From Bin87 sp965261925 (GTDB lineage Bacteria; Chloroflexota; Dehalococcoidia; Lucifugimonadales; UBA3495): a DNA stretch of 64,000 nt. A program made the translations under genes and the position numbers. Under the pieces are notes generated by a model. That model saw only the letters and a list, made by a program, of their open reading frames with translations. It did no database searches and was not told where the DNA came from. Position 1 is the first letter of the stretch, and each line of letters opens with the position of its first letter. The stretch is from NCBI GenBank assembly GCA_965261925.1, contig OZ253486.1, positions 3,162,001 through 3,226,000 on the forward strand. Direction: 5' to 3'. This document shows positions 1-8,252 of the stretch, in pieces.

Positions 1-1
1 A

Positions 2-367
2 ACCCGGACCGGCGCGATGATCCACCTGGCCACCGAGGAGGTAGACCGGGGACCCGTATTGTCCCACTGCGTCGTTCCCATAGCCGGCAACGGCTTCGAG
101 CAACACTGGGGGGCCCTGCGAGATCGCGATGCCAAGGACATCCGGGCCAATGAGGGTGAGGACTACCCATTGTTCCAACGCATCCGGGCAGCCGGGTATC
201 TTCGCGAACCCTATCTGCTCCTGGAAACTCTCCGCGCCGTTTCCGACGGGAGGCTCCGCGTTCAACCCGAAATGGCACTCGACGCGTCAGGCAACCCTCT
301 GGGGTCGAAGCACCCGGCCGGTTTGCCCTTCACCGACCGGATTGAGGCCGCTCTATCCGCGGGATGA
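2..367 (+). CDS. Formyltransferase-like protein (PurN-type), 3' end only
   Basis: The reading frame is open from the window edge, so the 5' part of the gene is missing. The visible start (GAMIHLATEEVDRGPVL) matches the segment of phosphoribosylglycinamide formyltransferases and related formyl transferases that carries the catalytic Asp loop and the TEExDxGPVL motif. The remaining C-terminal part (about 95 residues) is less typical, with a long tail after the Rossmann-like core, so it may be a PurN-like paralogue rather than the purine enzyme itself. It converges with clpX on the other strand; the two stop codons are only four bases apart. Confidence 0.6.
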   Translation, partial: TRTGAMIHLATEEVDRGPVLSHCVVPIAGNGFEQHWGALRDRDAKDIRANEGEDYPLFQRIRAAGYLREPYLLLETLRAVSDGRLRVQPEMALDASGNPLGSKHPAGLPFTDRIEAALSAG

Positions 368-371
368 CGAG

Positions 372-1769
372 CTACGCCGATTTCCTTTGTTGGTTCGGCC
401 GTGACCGCGCCAGCGCGGTTTTCAGCGTTAAGTGCCGGCCGCCGCCACGCCGGTAGAGCCTGGGCGACGCCTCCCCTGTGATTGCCTCACCGTGAACGAC
501 GCAGCGGCCGATATCGCCCAGCGACGGCAACTCGTACATCACTTCCATCAGCGTGTCCTCGACAATGTGTCGCAGGATTCGCGCTCCGGTCTGGTAGGTC
601 AGCGCCCGCTCCGCAGCCGCTTCCAGCGCATCGCCGGTGAATTCCAGCTTGACGTCGTCCAAATCGAACAGACGTTGGTACTGCTTGACTATCGCGTTCT
701 TTGGTTCGATAAGCACCCGGATCAAATCTTCGCGGTCCAAGGGCTGCAACGCCGCAACCACCGGAAGCCGACCTACCATCTCCGGAATGAACCCGAACTG
801 CAGCAGATCCTCCGGAGAAACCAGATCGAACATCGCAACGGGATTCGCTTTTTTGTCGCCCCGCTCCTGGTTCTGTGCCAAGAAACCCATCGCGGAGCCG
901 GACGATACCCTCTTGGAGATTATCTCGGGCAGACCGTCGAACGCCCCCCCGCAGATGAACAGGATGTTCTTGGTGTTGATCTGCAACATCTCCTGGTGCG
1001 GATGCTTCCGGCCTCCTTGTGGAGGCACGTTGGCGACACACCCTTCGATGATCTTGAGCAGTTCCTGCTGTACCCCTTCGCCCGCGACATCCCGCGTGAT
1101 TGAACGGTTCACACCCTCTTTACGCGCGATCTTGTCCAGCTCGTCGATATATATGATGCCCTGCTCCGCCCGGGAGATGTCCCAATCCGCAGCCTGGATC
1201 AGCCGCAGCAGTATGTTCTCCACGTCCTCGCCCACGTACCCGGACTCCGTCAAGGAAGTGGCGTCGCAGATGGCAAACGGAACGTACAGGGATCTCGCCA
1301 ATGTTTCGGCCAGCAGGGTTTTGCCGGAACCGGTGGGACCAATGAGCAGGATATTCGACTTTTGTACTTCGACGTCCGGGTCAGTCGCCTCGCTGCGAAT
1401 GCGTTTGAAATGGTTGTAAACCGCAACCGCCAGCGTTTTCTTGGCCTTTTCCTGCCCGATGACATACGCGTCCAGGCTCGAATAGATTTCCCGGGGCACC
1501 AGCGTTCGGGACTCCGAGTCGCGTTGCGGTGGAGGTTTGTCCGCCAATTCAACCCGATCGTTTGCCCGGGGCTGGGCGCTGCCGCCTTCGTCGCGCTTTT
1601 TCTTGCCTCCGCGCTCGGCCACGTAGTTGGCCAACTCGCGGACGCAGTCAAAACAGATCCCGCCCCGTGTTTGGCCGGGCGGTCGGACTAAACGTCCTTG
1701 GGGGAACTGGCTGCCGCAAAACGCGCAACGATTAGAGTTGCGATTGGAATTGCGGCTACCGGTGGCCAT
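372..1769 (-). CDS. clpX: ClpX, ATPase subunit of the ClpXP protease
   Basis: 465 residues. Unfolds substrate proteins and feeds them into ClpP. The N-terminal zinc-binding domain is present (Cys15, Cys18, Cys39, Cys42). It is followed by a linker and a AAA+ domain with Walker A GPTGSGKT (about 144-151) and Walker B IYIDELDK (about 206-213), then the characteristic RDVAGEGVQQELLK stretch and a C-terminal small domain. The charged linker around residues 53-90 is longer than in E. coli ClpX. It is the last gene of tig-clpP-clpP-clpX; a GAGGA site lies upstream of the ATG. Family assignment is certain. Confidence 0.97.
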   Translation of the reverse strand: MATGSRNSNRNSNRCAFCGSQFPQGRLVRPPGQTRGGICFDCVRELANYVAERGGKKKRDEGGSAQPRANDRVELADKPPPQRDSESRTLVPREIYSSLDAYVIGQEKAKKTLAVAVYNHFKRIRSEATDPDVEVQKSNILLIGPTGSGKTLLAETLARSLYVPFAICDATSLTESGYVGEDVENILLRLIQAADWDISRAEQGIIYIDELDKIARKEGVNRSITRDVAGEGVQQELLKIIEGCVANVPPQGGRKHPHQEMLQINTKNILFICGGAFDGLPEIISKRVSSGSAMGFLAQNQERGDKKANPVAMFDLVSPEDLLQFGFIPEMVGRLPVVAALQPLDREDLIRVLIEPKNAIVKQYQRLFDLDDVKLEFTGDALEAAAERALTYQTGARILRHIVEDTLMEVMYELPSLGDIGRCVVHGEAITGEASPRLYRRGGGRHLTLKTALARSRPNQQRKSA

Positions 1770-1808
1770 GGTTACGTCCTCAGTCGAAGTGGGGTCGGGA
1801 ATCGACCG

Positions 1809-2462
1809 TTACGCGGCCTCCGCGGTTTCCTCTTCTTCTTTCTTCGTCCCCAGTATTTCGTCGACCAGCCCGTACTCCACCGCTTCTTCGGCCGTCAGGA
1901 AGAAGTCCCGATCGGAGTCGTCGGCAATCCTTTCCACGGTCTGTCCCGTGGCTCCGGATAGGATCTTGGTGAGCCTTTCCTTCAGGCGAACGATCTCCCG
2001 GGCCTGGATCTCTATGTCCGCAGCCTGGCCTTGGAACGAGCCCACGTTGGGCTGATGCATGTGCACGGTCGAGTTGGCCAGGCAGTAACGCTTATCCTTG
2101 GCTCCATTCGCCAGCAGCACCGTCGCCATGCTCGCCGCCGTACCCACGCATATGGTCGACACCGGCGAGTTGATCAGTTGCATCGTGTCCAGGATCGCCA
2201 ACCCCGACGCGATATATCCGCCCGGGCTGTTGATGTACAAACTGATGTCCCGGTCACTGGCCTCGCGCTCCAGGTACAACAACTGCGCGATGATCACATT
2301 TGCTACCTGGTCCGTGATCGGCGTTCCCAAGTAGATGATGCGCTCTCTCAGCAGCAGCGAGTAAATGTCAAAAGCCCGTTCGCCCCGGGGACTGGTCTCA
2401 ATGACCATCGGCACGACATTCGTGGGTTGCAGCAGTGGAGAATCTTCGAAAGGAACGGCCAT
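1809..2462 (-). CDS. clpP: ClpP protease subunit, paralogue 1
   Basis: 217 residues from the ATG at 2462, preceded by AGGAGA; the open frame extends 17 codons further but without family similarity. Serine peptidase of the Clp complex. The catalytic triad is visible as Ser111 (TAASMA), His136 (VHMHQP) and Asp186 (DRDFF). The C-terminus is rich in Glu and Lys (TKKEEEETAEAA), unlike paralogue 2. Lies between paralogue 2 and clpX, so it is probably cotranscribed with both. Two different active ClpP subunits could form a mixed tetradecamer, as known in some bacteria; that is inference. Confidence 0.95.
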   Translation of the reverse strand: MAVPFEDSPLLQPTNVVPMVIETSPRGERAFDIYSLLLRERIIYLGTPITDQVANVIIAQLLYLEREASDRDISLYINSPGGYIASGLAILDTMQLINSPVSTICVGTAASMATVLLANGAKDKRYCLANSTVHMHQPNVGSFQGQAADIEIQAREIVRLKERLTKILSGATGQTVERIADDSDRDFFLTAEEAVEYGLVDEILGTKKEEEETAEAA

Positions 2463-2523
2463 TGCGGTCTCCTGATGTTGGTTGCGAGCACCAGCCGACC
2501 GGGCTGCGCTCACGTTTCGGCGA

Positions 2524-3210
2524 TTAGGCTACCAAGCGGTTGAAAGAATCGGGCAGCGTGTCCATCACGTGGTCCACGATACCGTATCCCACTGCGGTTT
2601 CCGCGTCCATCCAGTAGTCACGGTCGGAGTCGCGCGATACCTTATCGAAAGGTTGGTCGCAGTTGTCCGAGAGGATCGTGTTGAGACGCTGCCGCAGGCG
2701 CAGGATCTCCTGGGCAGTGATCTCGATGTCCGAGGCCGAGCCCTGGATCCCTCCCATTACCTGGTGGATCAGCACCGTCGAATTTCGCGTGCAGTACCGC
2801 TTGCCCTTCTTTCCGCCGGACAAAAGCACCGCGCCCATGCTGGCGGCTTTGCCCAGGCAGATCGTGGCCACGTCCGGCTTGATCAGCTGCATCGTGTCGT
2901 AAACCGCCATGCCGTCCAGCACGGAACCGCCCGGCGAGTTGATATACAGGCTGATGTCCTCGTCCGGATTCTCCCAACTCAGGTACAGCAACTGCGAGAC
3001 GATCGCGTTCGATATTTCGTCGTCTACCGAAGTGCCCAGGTAAATGATCCGGGCCTGCAGCAGCAGCGAGTACGGGCTGAAGGCGCGTTCGCCCTCGGTA
3101 GTTGGCCGGATAATCCCCGGGATCACGTTGGTAGGTGTGATTATGTCCGAAGGATTGGAAGCTCTTGGCATCTGATGGTTCTCCTGGAATGATTGGCGGC
3201 TGAACGTCAT
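2524..3210 (-). CDS. clpP: ClpP protease subunit, paralogue 2
   Basis: 228 residues from the ATG at 3210, which overlaps the tig stop codon as ATGA and has a strong GGAGGAG site. A second candidate start at 3171 (MPRASNP), preceded by AGGAGA, would remove 13 residues. Catalytic Ser124 (KAASMG), His149 (LIHQ) and Asp198 (DRDYW) are all present, so the subunit should be active. The sequence differs clearly from paralogue 1 although the two genes are 61 bases apart, so this is an old duplication and not a recent tandem copy. Confidence 0.94.
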   Translation of the reverse strand: MTFSRQSFQENHQMPRASNPSDIITPTNVIPGIIRPTTEGERAFSPYSLLLQARIIYLGTSVDDEISNAIVSQLLYLSWENPDEDISLYINSPGGSVLDGMAVYDTMQLIKPDVATICLGKAASMGAVLLSGGKKGKRYCTRNSTVLIHQVMGGIQGSASDIEITAQEILRLRQRLNTILSDNCDQPFDKVSRDSDRDYWMDAETAVGYGIVDHVMDTLPDSFNRLVA

Positions 3211-4742
3211 GCTTGCTCCTCCGCCTGATCGCCCGCGGTGGCATTGCCATCGCTTTCTTCGGGGGTTTCGACAGGTTCTGCGGCATCCGATTCGGCGACC
3301 TGGTCTTCTTCGGCCCCCGAGGCGCTCGCTTGTGCTGCAACATCTTCGTCCAACTTGCCTTGGGCGATGTCCGTGAGTCGGTCCATGACCCGCTGGCTGT
3401 GCAGCCGGGATCGGATGTTATCGCGCGTTGAAGCCGAACCGAGAAACTCTCGCAGCGAGTCGAGGTGCGACCCTTCTTCCTCGTCGTCCGCTTTGTCCTC
3501 CAGGTGCCCTTCCTCCGCTTCGTCCGCTTCGCCCTCCAGGTACCCTTCCTCCGCTTCGTCTACTTCCTGCGCTTGTTCCCCTGCGGACAGCTCCAGCAGT
3601 CGGTCGGTTTCCGCTTGAACGTCCTCGTCGGTGATCTCGATCTCTTCCACTTCCGCCAGCTTGCGCATCACCAAGCCACTCACCAACCGGCGTTCCGCGT
3701 CTGGGCGCATACCGTCAAGGAATTCATCCGGCGACTTGCCCATGAAACGCAGGTAGGTCGGCAGGTCCAGGCCCTGCTGCCGCAGCATTCGCTCCCGGTC
3801 CGCCTGCATCGCTTCCAGTTCCCGCTCGTACAGGATGGACGACGCGTTGACCACGGCCACGTCACGCAGCGCATCGAGGCTCTTTTGCTCCAAATCGTTG
3901 CGCGCCGTACTCTCCGCCTGCGCCGTCAACGAATCGCGGATATTGGTTCGCAATGTTTCCAGGTCGTCAATCCCGTCGCCGATTGATCTGGCAAATTCAT
4001 CGTCCAGTTCGGGCAACGACTTTTCCTTGACCGACAGCACCAAAACCTTGAACTCAATGTCCTTGCCCGCATACTGTTCGCGCGGATAATCTTCGGGAAC
4101 GGTAACCGTGAACTCGCTTTCGTCTTCTTCCGACAGGCCCACCAGGTTGGGCGCAAAACCGGGGAACGGCAGCACATTCTCCTCAGCGGGAATGTACTCC
4201 ACGTCTTCGTCCTCCACCACCGTTTCCTCGTCCAGGATCCCCAGGACGTTGAGGTTCAGGCGGTCGCCATACTCTGCCGCCCTTTCCACCGGTTCCCAAA
4301 CCGCCTGTTCATTCCGAACACGGTCTAGGACCTCGTCGACCGCTTCCTCGGTGACCTCCACCGGCTCGGATTCCACCCGGATCTCGCGATAGTCACCCAG
4401 GTCTACTGTCGGTTCCAACGGCACTGTCGCCGTGAACGACACTGGTTCCAGTTCGGTGACTTCTATGCTGGGCTCCGCAAACGCCGAGACATCCTCTTCC
4501 TGCAGGACCTTGTCCAGCGTCTCCGGTACCATGAACTCCAGCGCTTCCTGGAGCAGTGCAGTGCGGCCCATCATGCTTTCCACGATGTGCCGCGGCGCCC
4601 GCCCGCGACGGAACCCTGGGATATTGAGGCGCGAAACTACTCGCCGGTACGAACGGTCGATGAACGGATTCTCATCCTCCGTGGCCAATTCCACCGTCAA
4701 CGTGACCTCAATGGGTGATGAGTTATCCCTCGTGACCTTCAC
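3207..4742 (-). CDS. tig: Trigger factor, ribosome-associated chaperone
   Basis: About 511 residues from the GTG at 4742, chosen because trigger factors begin close to this motif (VKVTRDNSSPIEVTLTVEL) and because AGGAG lies ten bases upstream; the open frame runs 66 codons further into probable leader. The ribosome-docking signature GFRRGRAP is at residues 43-50. A peptidyl-prolyl isomerase domain and a long helical C-terminal domain follow. The C-terminal domain carries an acidic repeat insertion and the protein ends in a Glu/Ala-rich tail, making it longer than the usual 430-450 residues. First gene of the clp cluster. Confidence 0.93.
   Translation of the reverse strand: MKVTRDNSSPIEVTLTVELATEDENPFIDRSYRRVVSRLNIPGFRRGRAPRHIVESMMGRTALLQEALEFMVPETLDKVLQEEDVSAFAEPSIEVTELEPVSFTATVPLEPTVDLGDYREIRVESEPVEVTEEAVDEVLDRVRNEQAVWEPVERAAEYGDRLNLNVLGILDEETVVEDEDVEYIPAEENVLPFPGFAPNLVGLSEEDESEFTVTVPEDYPREQYAGKDIEFKVLVLSVKEKSLPELDDEFARSIGDGIDDLETLRTNIRDSLTAQAESTARNDLEQKSLDALRDVAVVNASSILYERELEAMQADRERMLRQQGLDLPTYLRFMGKSPDEFLDGMRPDAERRLVSGLVMRKLAEVEEIEITDEDVQAETDRLLELSAGEQAQEVDEAEEGYLEGEADEAEEGHLEDKADDEEEGSHLDSLREFLGSASTRDNIRSRLHSQRVMDRLTDIAQGKLDEDVAAQASASGAEEDQVAESDAAEPVETPEESDGNATAGDQAEEQA
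3469..3570 (-). repeat. Acidic repeat insertion inside tig
   Basis: The DNA carries an imperfect tandem repeat that encodes a ladder of DEAEEGYLEGE / DEAEEGHLEDK / DDEEEGSHLDS units in the C-terminal chaperone arm. The units are about 10-11 codons long and almost in register, which points to expansion by slippage or unequal exchange. Confidence 0.75.
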
Positions 4743-4826
4743 CGCCGATACGCTCCTGTGCTCAGTTGATTCTGCATAAAATAGCGGGCAGGGTGGTCGA
4801 TACCGGCCTGTCCGCGAACGCAGCCG

Positions 4827-4855
4827 AGTATAGCATAGTCGCTCGTTTAGCGAAA
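4827..4855 (-). promoter_or_regulatory. Possible promoter for tig-clpP-clpP-clpX
   Basis: On the minus strand a TATACT hexamer lies 17 bases after a poor -35 (TTTCGC). It would give a leader of about 80 bases before the chosen tig start. The -35 matches only three consensus positions, so this is a weak call. The rest of the 342-base gap between tig and the divergent ATP-grasp gene shows no other feature I can name. Confidence 0.3.
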
Positions 4856-5084
4856 AGACGGGCCGCCGGCCTGACGCACGCGCCCGGTCGCGACCGCCGC
4901 TCGCAAACCCAACCGCTGCCGGGGCAAAAGCGCACGACATTGGTTTGTCACAAATCGTTAATCCCGCCGCAACGCCGCCGTAGTACGCTGGTATCCTGAA
5001 TCTCTGCTTCGCTGTCCGTTCCCACCGGACGGCGTTCGAAATCGGCCCCTACGCGCGTACCCTCGCTCAAGGATTGGGTGGCAC

Positions 5085-6461
5085 ATGCTGACTCGCGACG
5101 TCTCGAAAAACCCTTTGCACGAACACCTGAACGCCGACGGGACGACCCGTCCCGTCTACCAGCCACTGATGAACAGCCTGAACGGCCTCGGCGTGCCGGA
5201 ACTGCGGCAGCGTTGGCGCGACGCCAACGATAGCGCCGCGCTGGACGCGTTCACCTTTATGCTGGACCCTCGCGAGTTCCGCACCGTACCCGCCGATTGG
5301 CTGCCCAGGCTGATCCCGGGCGACGAATGGGATACGATCTCCCGGGGCGTTGCCCAGCGATTGAAAGCGATCAACCATTTCCTTTTCGATCTCTACTGCG
5401 GTGACCAGCAGGTCGTCCCACCTGACGTTATGTACTCTTGCCAGTATTACAACCCTGGGTTGCAGGACTTTCGCCCGGACGGCGACCTGTTTGTGCATAT
5501 CTACGGCATCGATCTGGTCCACATGGGTGACGGTCGTTATGTCATCCTTGAAGACAACCTGCGCATCCCGTCCGGCATCGCCTACCAACTGAAGACCACC
5601 CAAATCGGTTTGGAGGTGTTGCCCGAACTGGCCGGCGGTTACGACATAGTTCCTTACGATATCCGGTCCGCTTACCTTGATATGTTCGCCTCCCTCTGCG
5701 GCACCGCCTCGCCAGTCTGTGTGTTGCTCACCGACAGCAAGTTCGGCTCTGCCTTTTTCGAGCACCGGTATTTGTCCGAATTGCTGGGCATTCCTCTGGT
5801 GGAAGGCTCCGACCTCTACATCGGCCACAACGGCCGCGTGTGGGCCCGCTGCATGGACGGCGACTTCGAGGTCGACCTGATCTATCGCCGGGTGGAGGAC
5901 CTCGAACTCTTCGTCCCCGGCATCACCGAAGCCTATTTGGACCACAAGGTCGTGCTCGTGAACGCCATGGGCACCGGCGCCGGCGACGACAAACTGGTGT
6001 TCCTGTGGGTCCCCGATATGATAAAAACCTACTTGGGAGAGGAGGCCATCCTGGAACAGGCGCAGAGCTACGATCTACGATCAGCCGCCAACCGCGAATA
6101 TGTGCTGCGAAACCTGGACAGCCTGGTGCTCAAGACTCGGCAGGGCTACGGCGGCCTGGGGGTCTTTATCATGCCGGACCTGGACAAGGGCTACCGCAGC
6201 CGGCTGTCTCAACAGTTGATCGAACAACCCCAGGTCTTCATCGCCCAGGAGACCCTTGACTTCTCCCAACATCTTGTCTTTGACGAAACCAATGGCGAAT
6301 TCGAGAAGCGCTACGTCGACCTGCGCGTGTTCGCGGTGCAAAACGCCCGGGGGGAGGTCACGGTTTTCCCCGGCGGACTCACCCGCGTATCCGAGGCGAA
6401 CAGCCGGGTCACCAACAACTCGTCAGGAGGATCATGCAAACCGAGCTGGGTAGTTCGATAG
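5085..6461 (+). CDS. Circularly permuted ATP-grasp type 2 protein
   Basis: 458 residues. Belongs to the circularly permuted ATP-grasp family that travels with alpha-E and transglutaminase-like proteins and is thought to make or modify peptides by ATP-dependent ligation; substrate unknown. Seen: the N-terminal FDLYCGDQQVVPPDVMYSCQYYNP segment, the acidic VILEDNLRIPSG motif, LKTRQGYGGLGVF (glycine-rich nucleotide loop) and the C-terminal VDLRVFAVQNARG with GGLTRVS before the stop. Overlaps the next gene by 28 bases, indicating translational coupling. Family is clear, function is not. Confidence 0.88.
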   Translation: MLTRDVSKNPLHEHLNADGTTRPVYQPLMNSLNGLGVPELRQRWRDANDSAALDAFTFMLDPREFRTVPADWLPRLIPGDEWDTISRGVAQRLKAINHFLFDLYCGDQQVVPPDVMYSCQYYNPGLQDFRPDGDLFVHIYGIDLVHMGDGRYVILEDNLRIPSGIAYQLKTTQIGLEVLPELAGGYDIVPYDIRSAYLDMFASLCGTASPVCVLLTDSKFGSAFFEHRYLSELLGIPLVEGSDLYIGHNGRVWARCMDGDFEVDLIYRRVEDLELFVPGITEAYLDHKVVLVNAMGTGAGDDKLVFLWVPDMIKTYLGEEAILEQAQSYDLRSAANREYVLRNLDSLVLKTRQGYGGLGVFIMPDLDKGYRSRLSQQLIEQPQVFIAQETLDFSQHLVFDETNGEFEKRYVDLRVFAVQNARGEVTVFPGGLTRVSEANSRVTNNSSGGSCKPSWVVR

Positions 6462-7345
6462 CAGTCGAGCCGATCCTGGTGCATTACGCCTACGCGGCCC
6501 GGTACTCCTACACTGACATAGTGGTGCAAAACGACAATTTCCTCCGGCTCACGGCCTACGCCGACAACTACCAGACCCCCGGGCTTTGCAGCATGGCCAC
6601 ATTCCCGCAGGGCGGCCAGATCCAGTATCCGGACCGTCTGGGAAACTGGGTTCACCGCGTCAGGATTACGACGCCGCACCAGGAACTGATCATTGCCGCC
6701 ACCGGAGAAGTCCGCCTGAACCACCACTATCCCGATGTGTCCGACCTCCCGCTTGGCGGCGCCGAGTACGGGATGGACGCCCAGGAGTTCCTGTCCGCAT
6801 CTCGACTGGCCGACCCGACGAGCGTCGCCCTCGTCGCGCAGGAGGCTGCGGCCGGAGCGGGTACGCTGCTCGAATCCGTCACCAACGTCGTGCGATGGAT
6901 CTACGCCAACGTCCGTTATGAACGCGGCCACACCTCGGTGAACACCACCGCCGCGGACGTTCTCGTGTCCATGCGCGGCGTCTGCCAGGACCAGGCCCAT
7001 CTCTGCTTGGCCATGCTCCGCTCCCTTGGCATCCCCGCACGCTACGTCAGTGGCCTGTTAACCCGCCAGCCCGGCGAGACCCACGCCTGGATCGAGTTCT
7101 TGCACCCTTACCTCGGTTGGCTGGCCGCTGACCCTACCCGAGGCGTCGTGGTCAACCTTGGAACCGATTACCTGAAATTCGGCGTCGGCCGAGACTACTC
7201 CGAAGTCCCGCCCGTCTCCGGTTCGTTCATTTCACGCGGGAACGGGCGCCTCGATTTCACCACCGCCGAGGTATTCTTCGACCGCGACACAGTTTCGGTG
7301 GACGACGCCCTGAACCTGCTGCATTCCAATGGCACGTCCTCGTAA
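6434..7345 (+). CDS. Transglutaminase-like cysteine protease family protein
   Basis: 303 residues. N-terminal beta-rich domain (about 1-125) followed by a transglutaminase-like core with the full triad: Cys in RGVCQDQAHL, His in ETHAWIEF and Asp in ADPTRG. Such proteins are usual partners of the permuted ATP-grasp enzyme and probably cleave or exchange an amide bond on the same product. No signal peptide, so it is presumably cytoplasmic. Starts inside the 3' end of the ATP-grasp gene. Confidence 0.9.
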   Translation: MQTELGSSIAVEPILVHYAYAARYSYTDIVVQNDNFLRLTAYADNYQTPGLCSMATFPQGGQIQYPDRLGNWVHRVRITTPHQELIIAATGEVRLNHHYPDVSDLPLGGAEYGMDAQEFLSASRLADPTSVALVAQEAAAGAGTLLESVTNVVRWIYANVRYERGHTSVNTTAADVLVSMRGVCQDQAHLCLAMLRSLGIPARYVSGLLTRQPGETHAWIEFLHPYLGWLAADPTRGVVVNLGTDYLKFGVGRDYSEVPPVSGSFISRGNGRLDFTTAEVFFDRDTVSVDDALNLLHSNGTSS

Positions 7346-7398
7346 CCGCGTCCCAGTCTTGGCCCCAACCCGAACCGCTCAGAGGAGATGACCCGACG

Positions 7399-7923
7399 AT
7401 GGTAGAACCCAGGTCAATTGCCTTCAACCCCGACCGTTGGCTCACCGACTCCAGGGTGTACAACCTCATCTGGATGGGCCGATGGCTGGAGCGCGCCGAC
7501 AACATCGCCCGCGTGGTCAACTCCTTCGCCCGCGCGGCGGTGGAAAACGGCAGCGACATGCTGGCCCTCCAGCAGTCCCTTGGCAACGCGGCCGCCATAC
7601 GGGGCATTGCAATCGATGACCCCTCCCATACGCTGGAAATGCTCCTGAAACGGGACTCGGTTTCCTCGATCTATCACAGCGTGGCCACGGCCCGTGGAAA
7701 CGCAACCCACGTCGGCACCGTAGAACTGATCCGCGCCATGTCCGAGGCGGTCCTCACCCTTGAAGATGACAACGCCATGCCGCAGACGCCGTTGGACGCC
7801 CTGCTCCTGACCAATCAGCTGTTGGAGAGACTCAGCGCGGTGTACCGGGTCATCGACGACAATTGGTTCCACCAGGAACCCCTGTCCGAGGAAGAGGTTT
7901 ACCGCCGCTTCGTACAGCAGTAA
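7399..7923 (+). CDS. Short alpha-E domain protein
   Basis: 174 residues, all predicted helical. The hallmark NLIWMGRWLERADNIARVV near residues 22-40 identifies the alpha-E family, the third member of the ATP-grasp/transglutaminase cluster. Family members are usually around 300 residues, so this copy lacks roughly half of the helical array, yet it ends cleanly (EEVYRRFVQQ) and has a good GAGGAG site, arguing for a short natural form rather than decay. It closes the operon and is followed by a strong terminator. Confidence 0.8.
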   Translation: MVEPRSIAFNPDRWLTDSRVYNLIWMGRWLERADNIARVVNSFARAAVENGSDMLALQQSLGNAAAIRGIAIDDPSHTLEMLLKRDSVSSIYHSVATARGNATHVGTVELIRAMSEAVLTLEDDNAMPQTPLDALLLTNQLLERLSAVYRVIDDNWFHQEPLSEEEVYRRFVQQ

Positions 7924-7950
7924 TACGGCGTTGCCGACACGGAGACTTGA

Positions 7951-7982
7951 ACGGCCGGAACCGCGCGGTTCCGGCCGTTTTT
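7951..7982 (+). terminator. Intrinsic terminator after the ATP-grasp operon
   Basis: A perfect 28-base palindrome (acggccggaaccgc and its complement) is followed directly by five T residues, 28 bases after the alpha-E stop codon. Confidence 0.9.
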
Positions 7983-8040
7983 GCCTTGCCCCAATTGCGG
8001 TATACGGGTATGTCATGCCCTAATTATGTTCTACAGACAT

Positions 8041-8068
8041 GTCATTGCGAGCGAAGCGCAGCAATCCC
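8041..8068. repeat. Dispersed intergenic repeat of the gtcattgcgag type
   Basis: The sequence begins gtcattgcgagcgaagcg and ends gcaatccc; the ATTGC/GCAAT arms can pair. Very similar short elements (GTCATTGCGAGNGAAGCGNAGCAATC) are, from memory, scattered between genes in many unrelated bacteria. Only one copy is in this window. The surrounding stretch 7983-8252 shows no gene. Confidence 0.5.
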
Positions 8069-8252
8069 GTCGCCACAGCCCAGGCGCTCGCCGCAAGCGG
8101 TTGCATCGTACAGCGCCACCAGTGATATGTGGTTCCTGACGACGACCGAAAGCCGCTCCGCAGGCTCCTCCAAACCCGCCTCCCCGACCTCGACTATGGC
8201 ATACTCAGCCGGCAAGCAATCGTCATGCGGATAATGATCGCCGAGGATCGAG

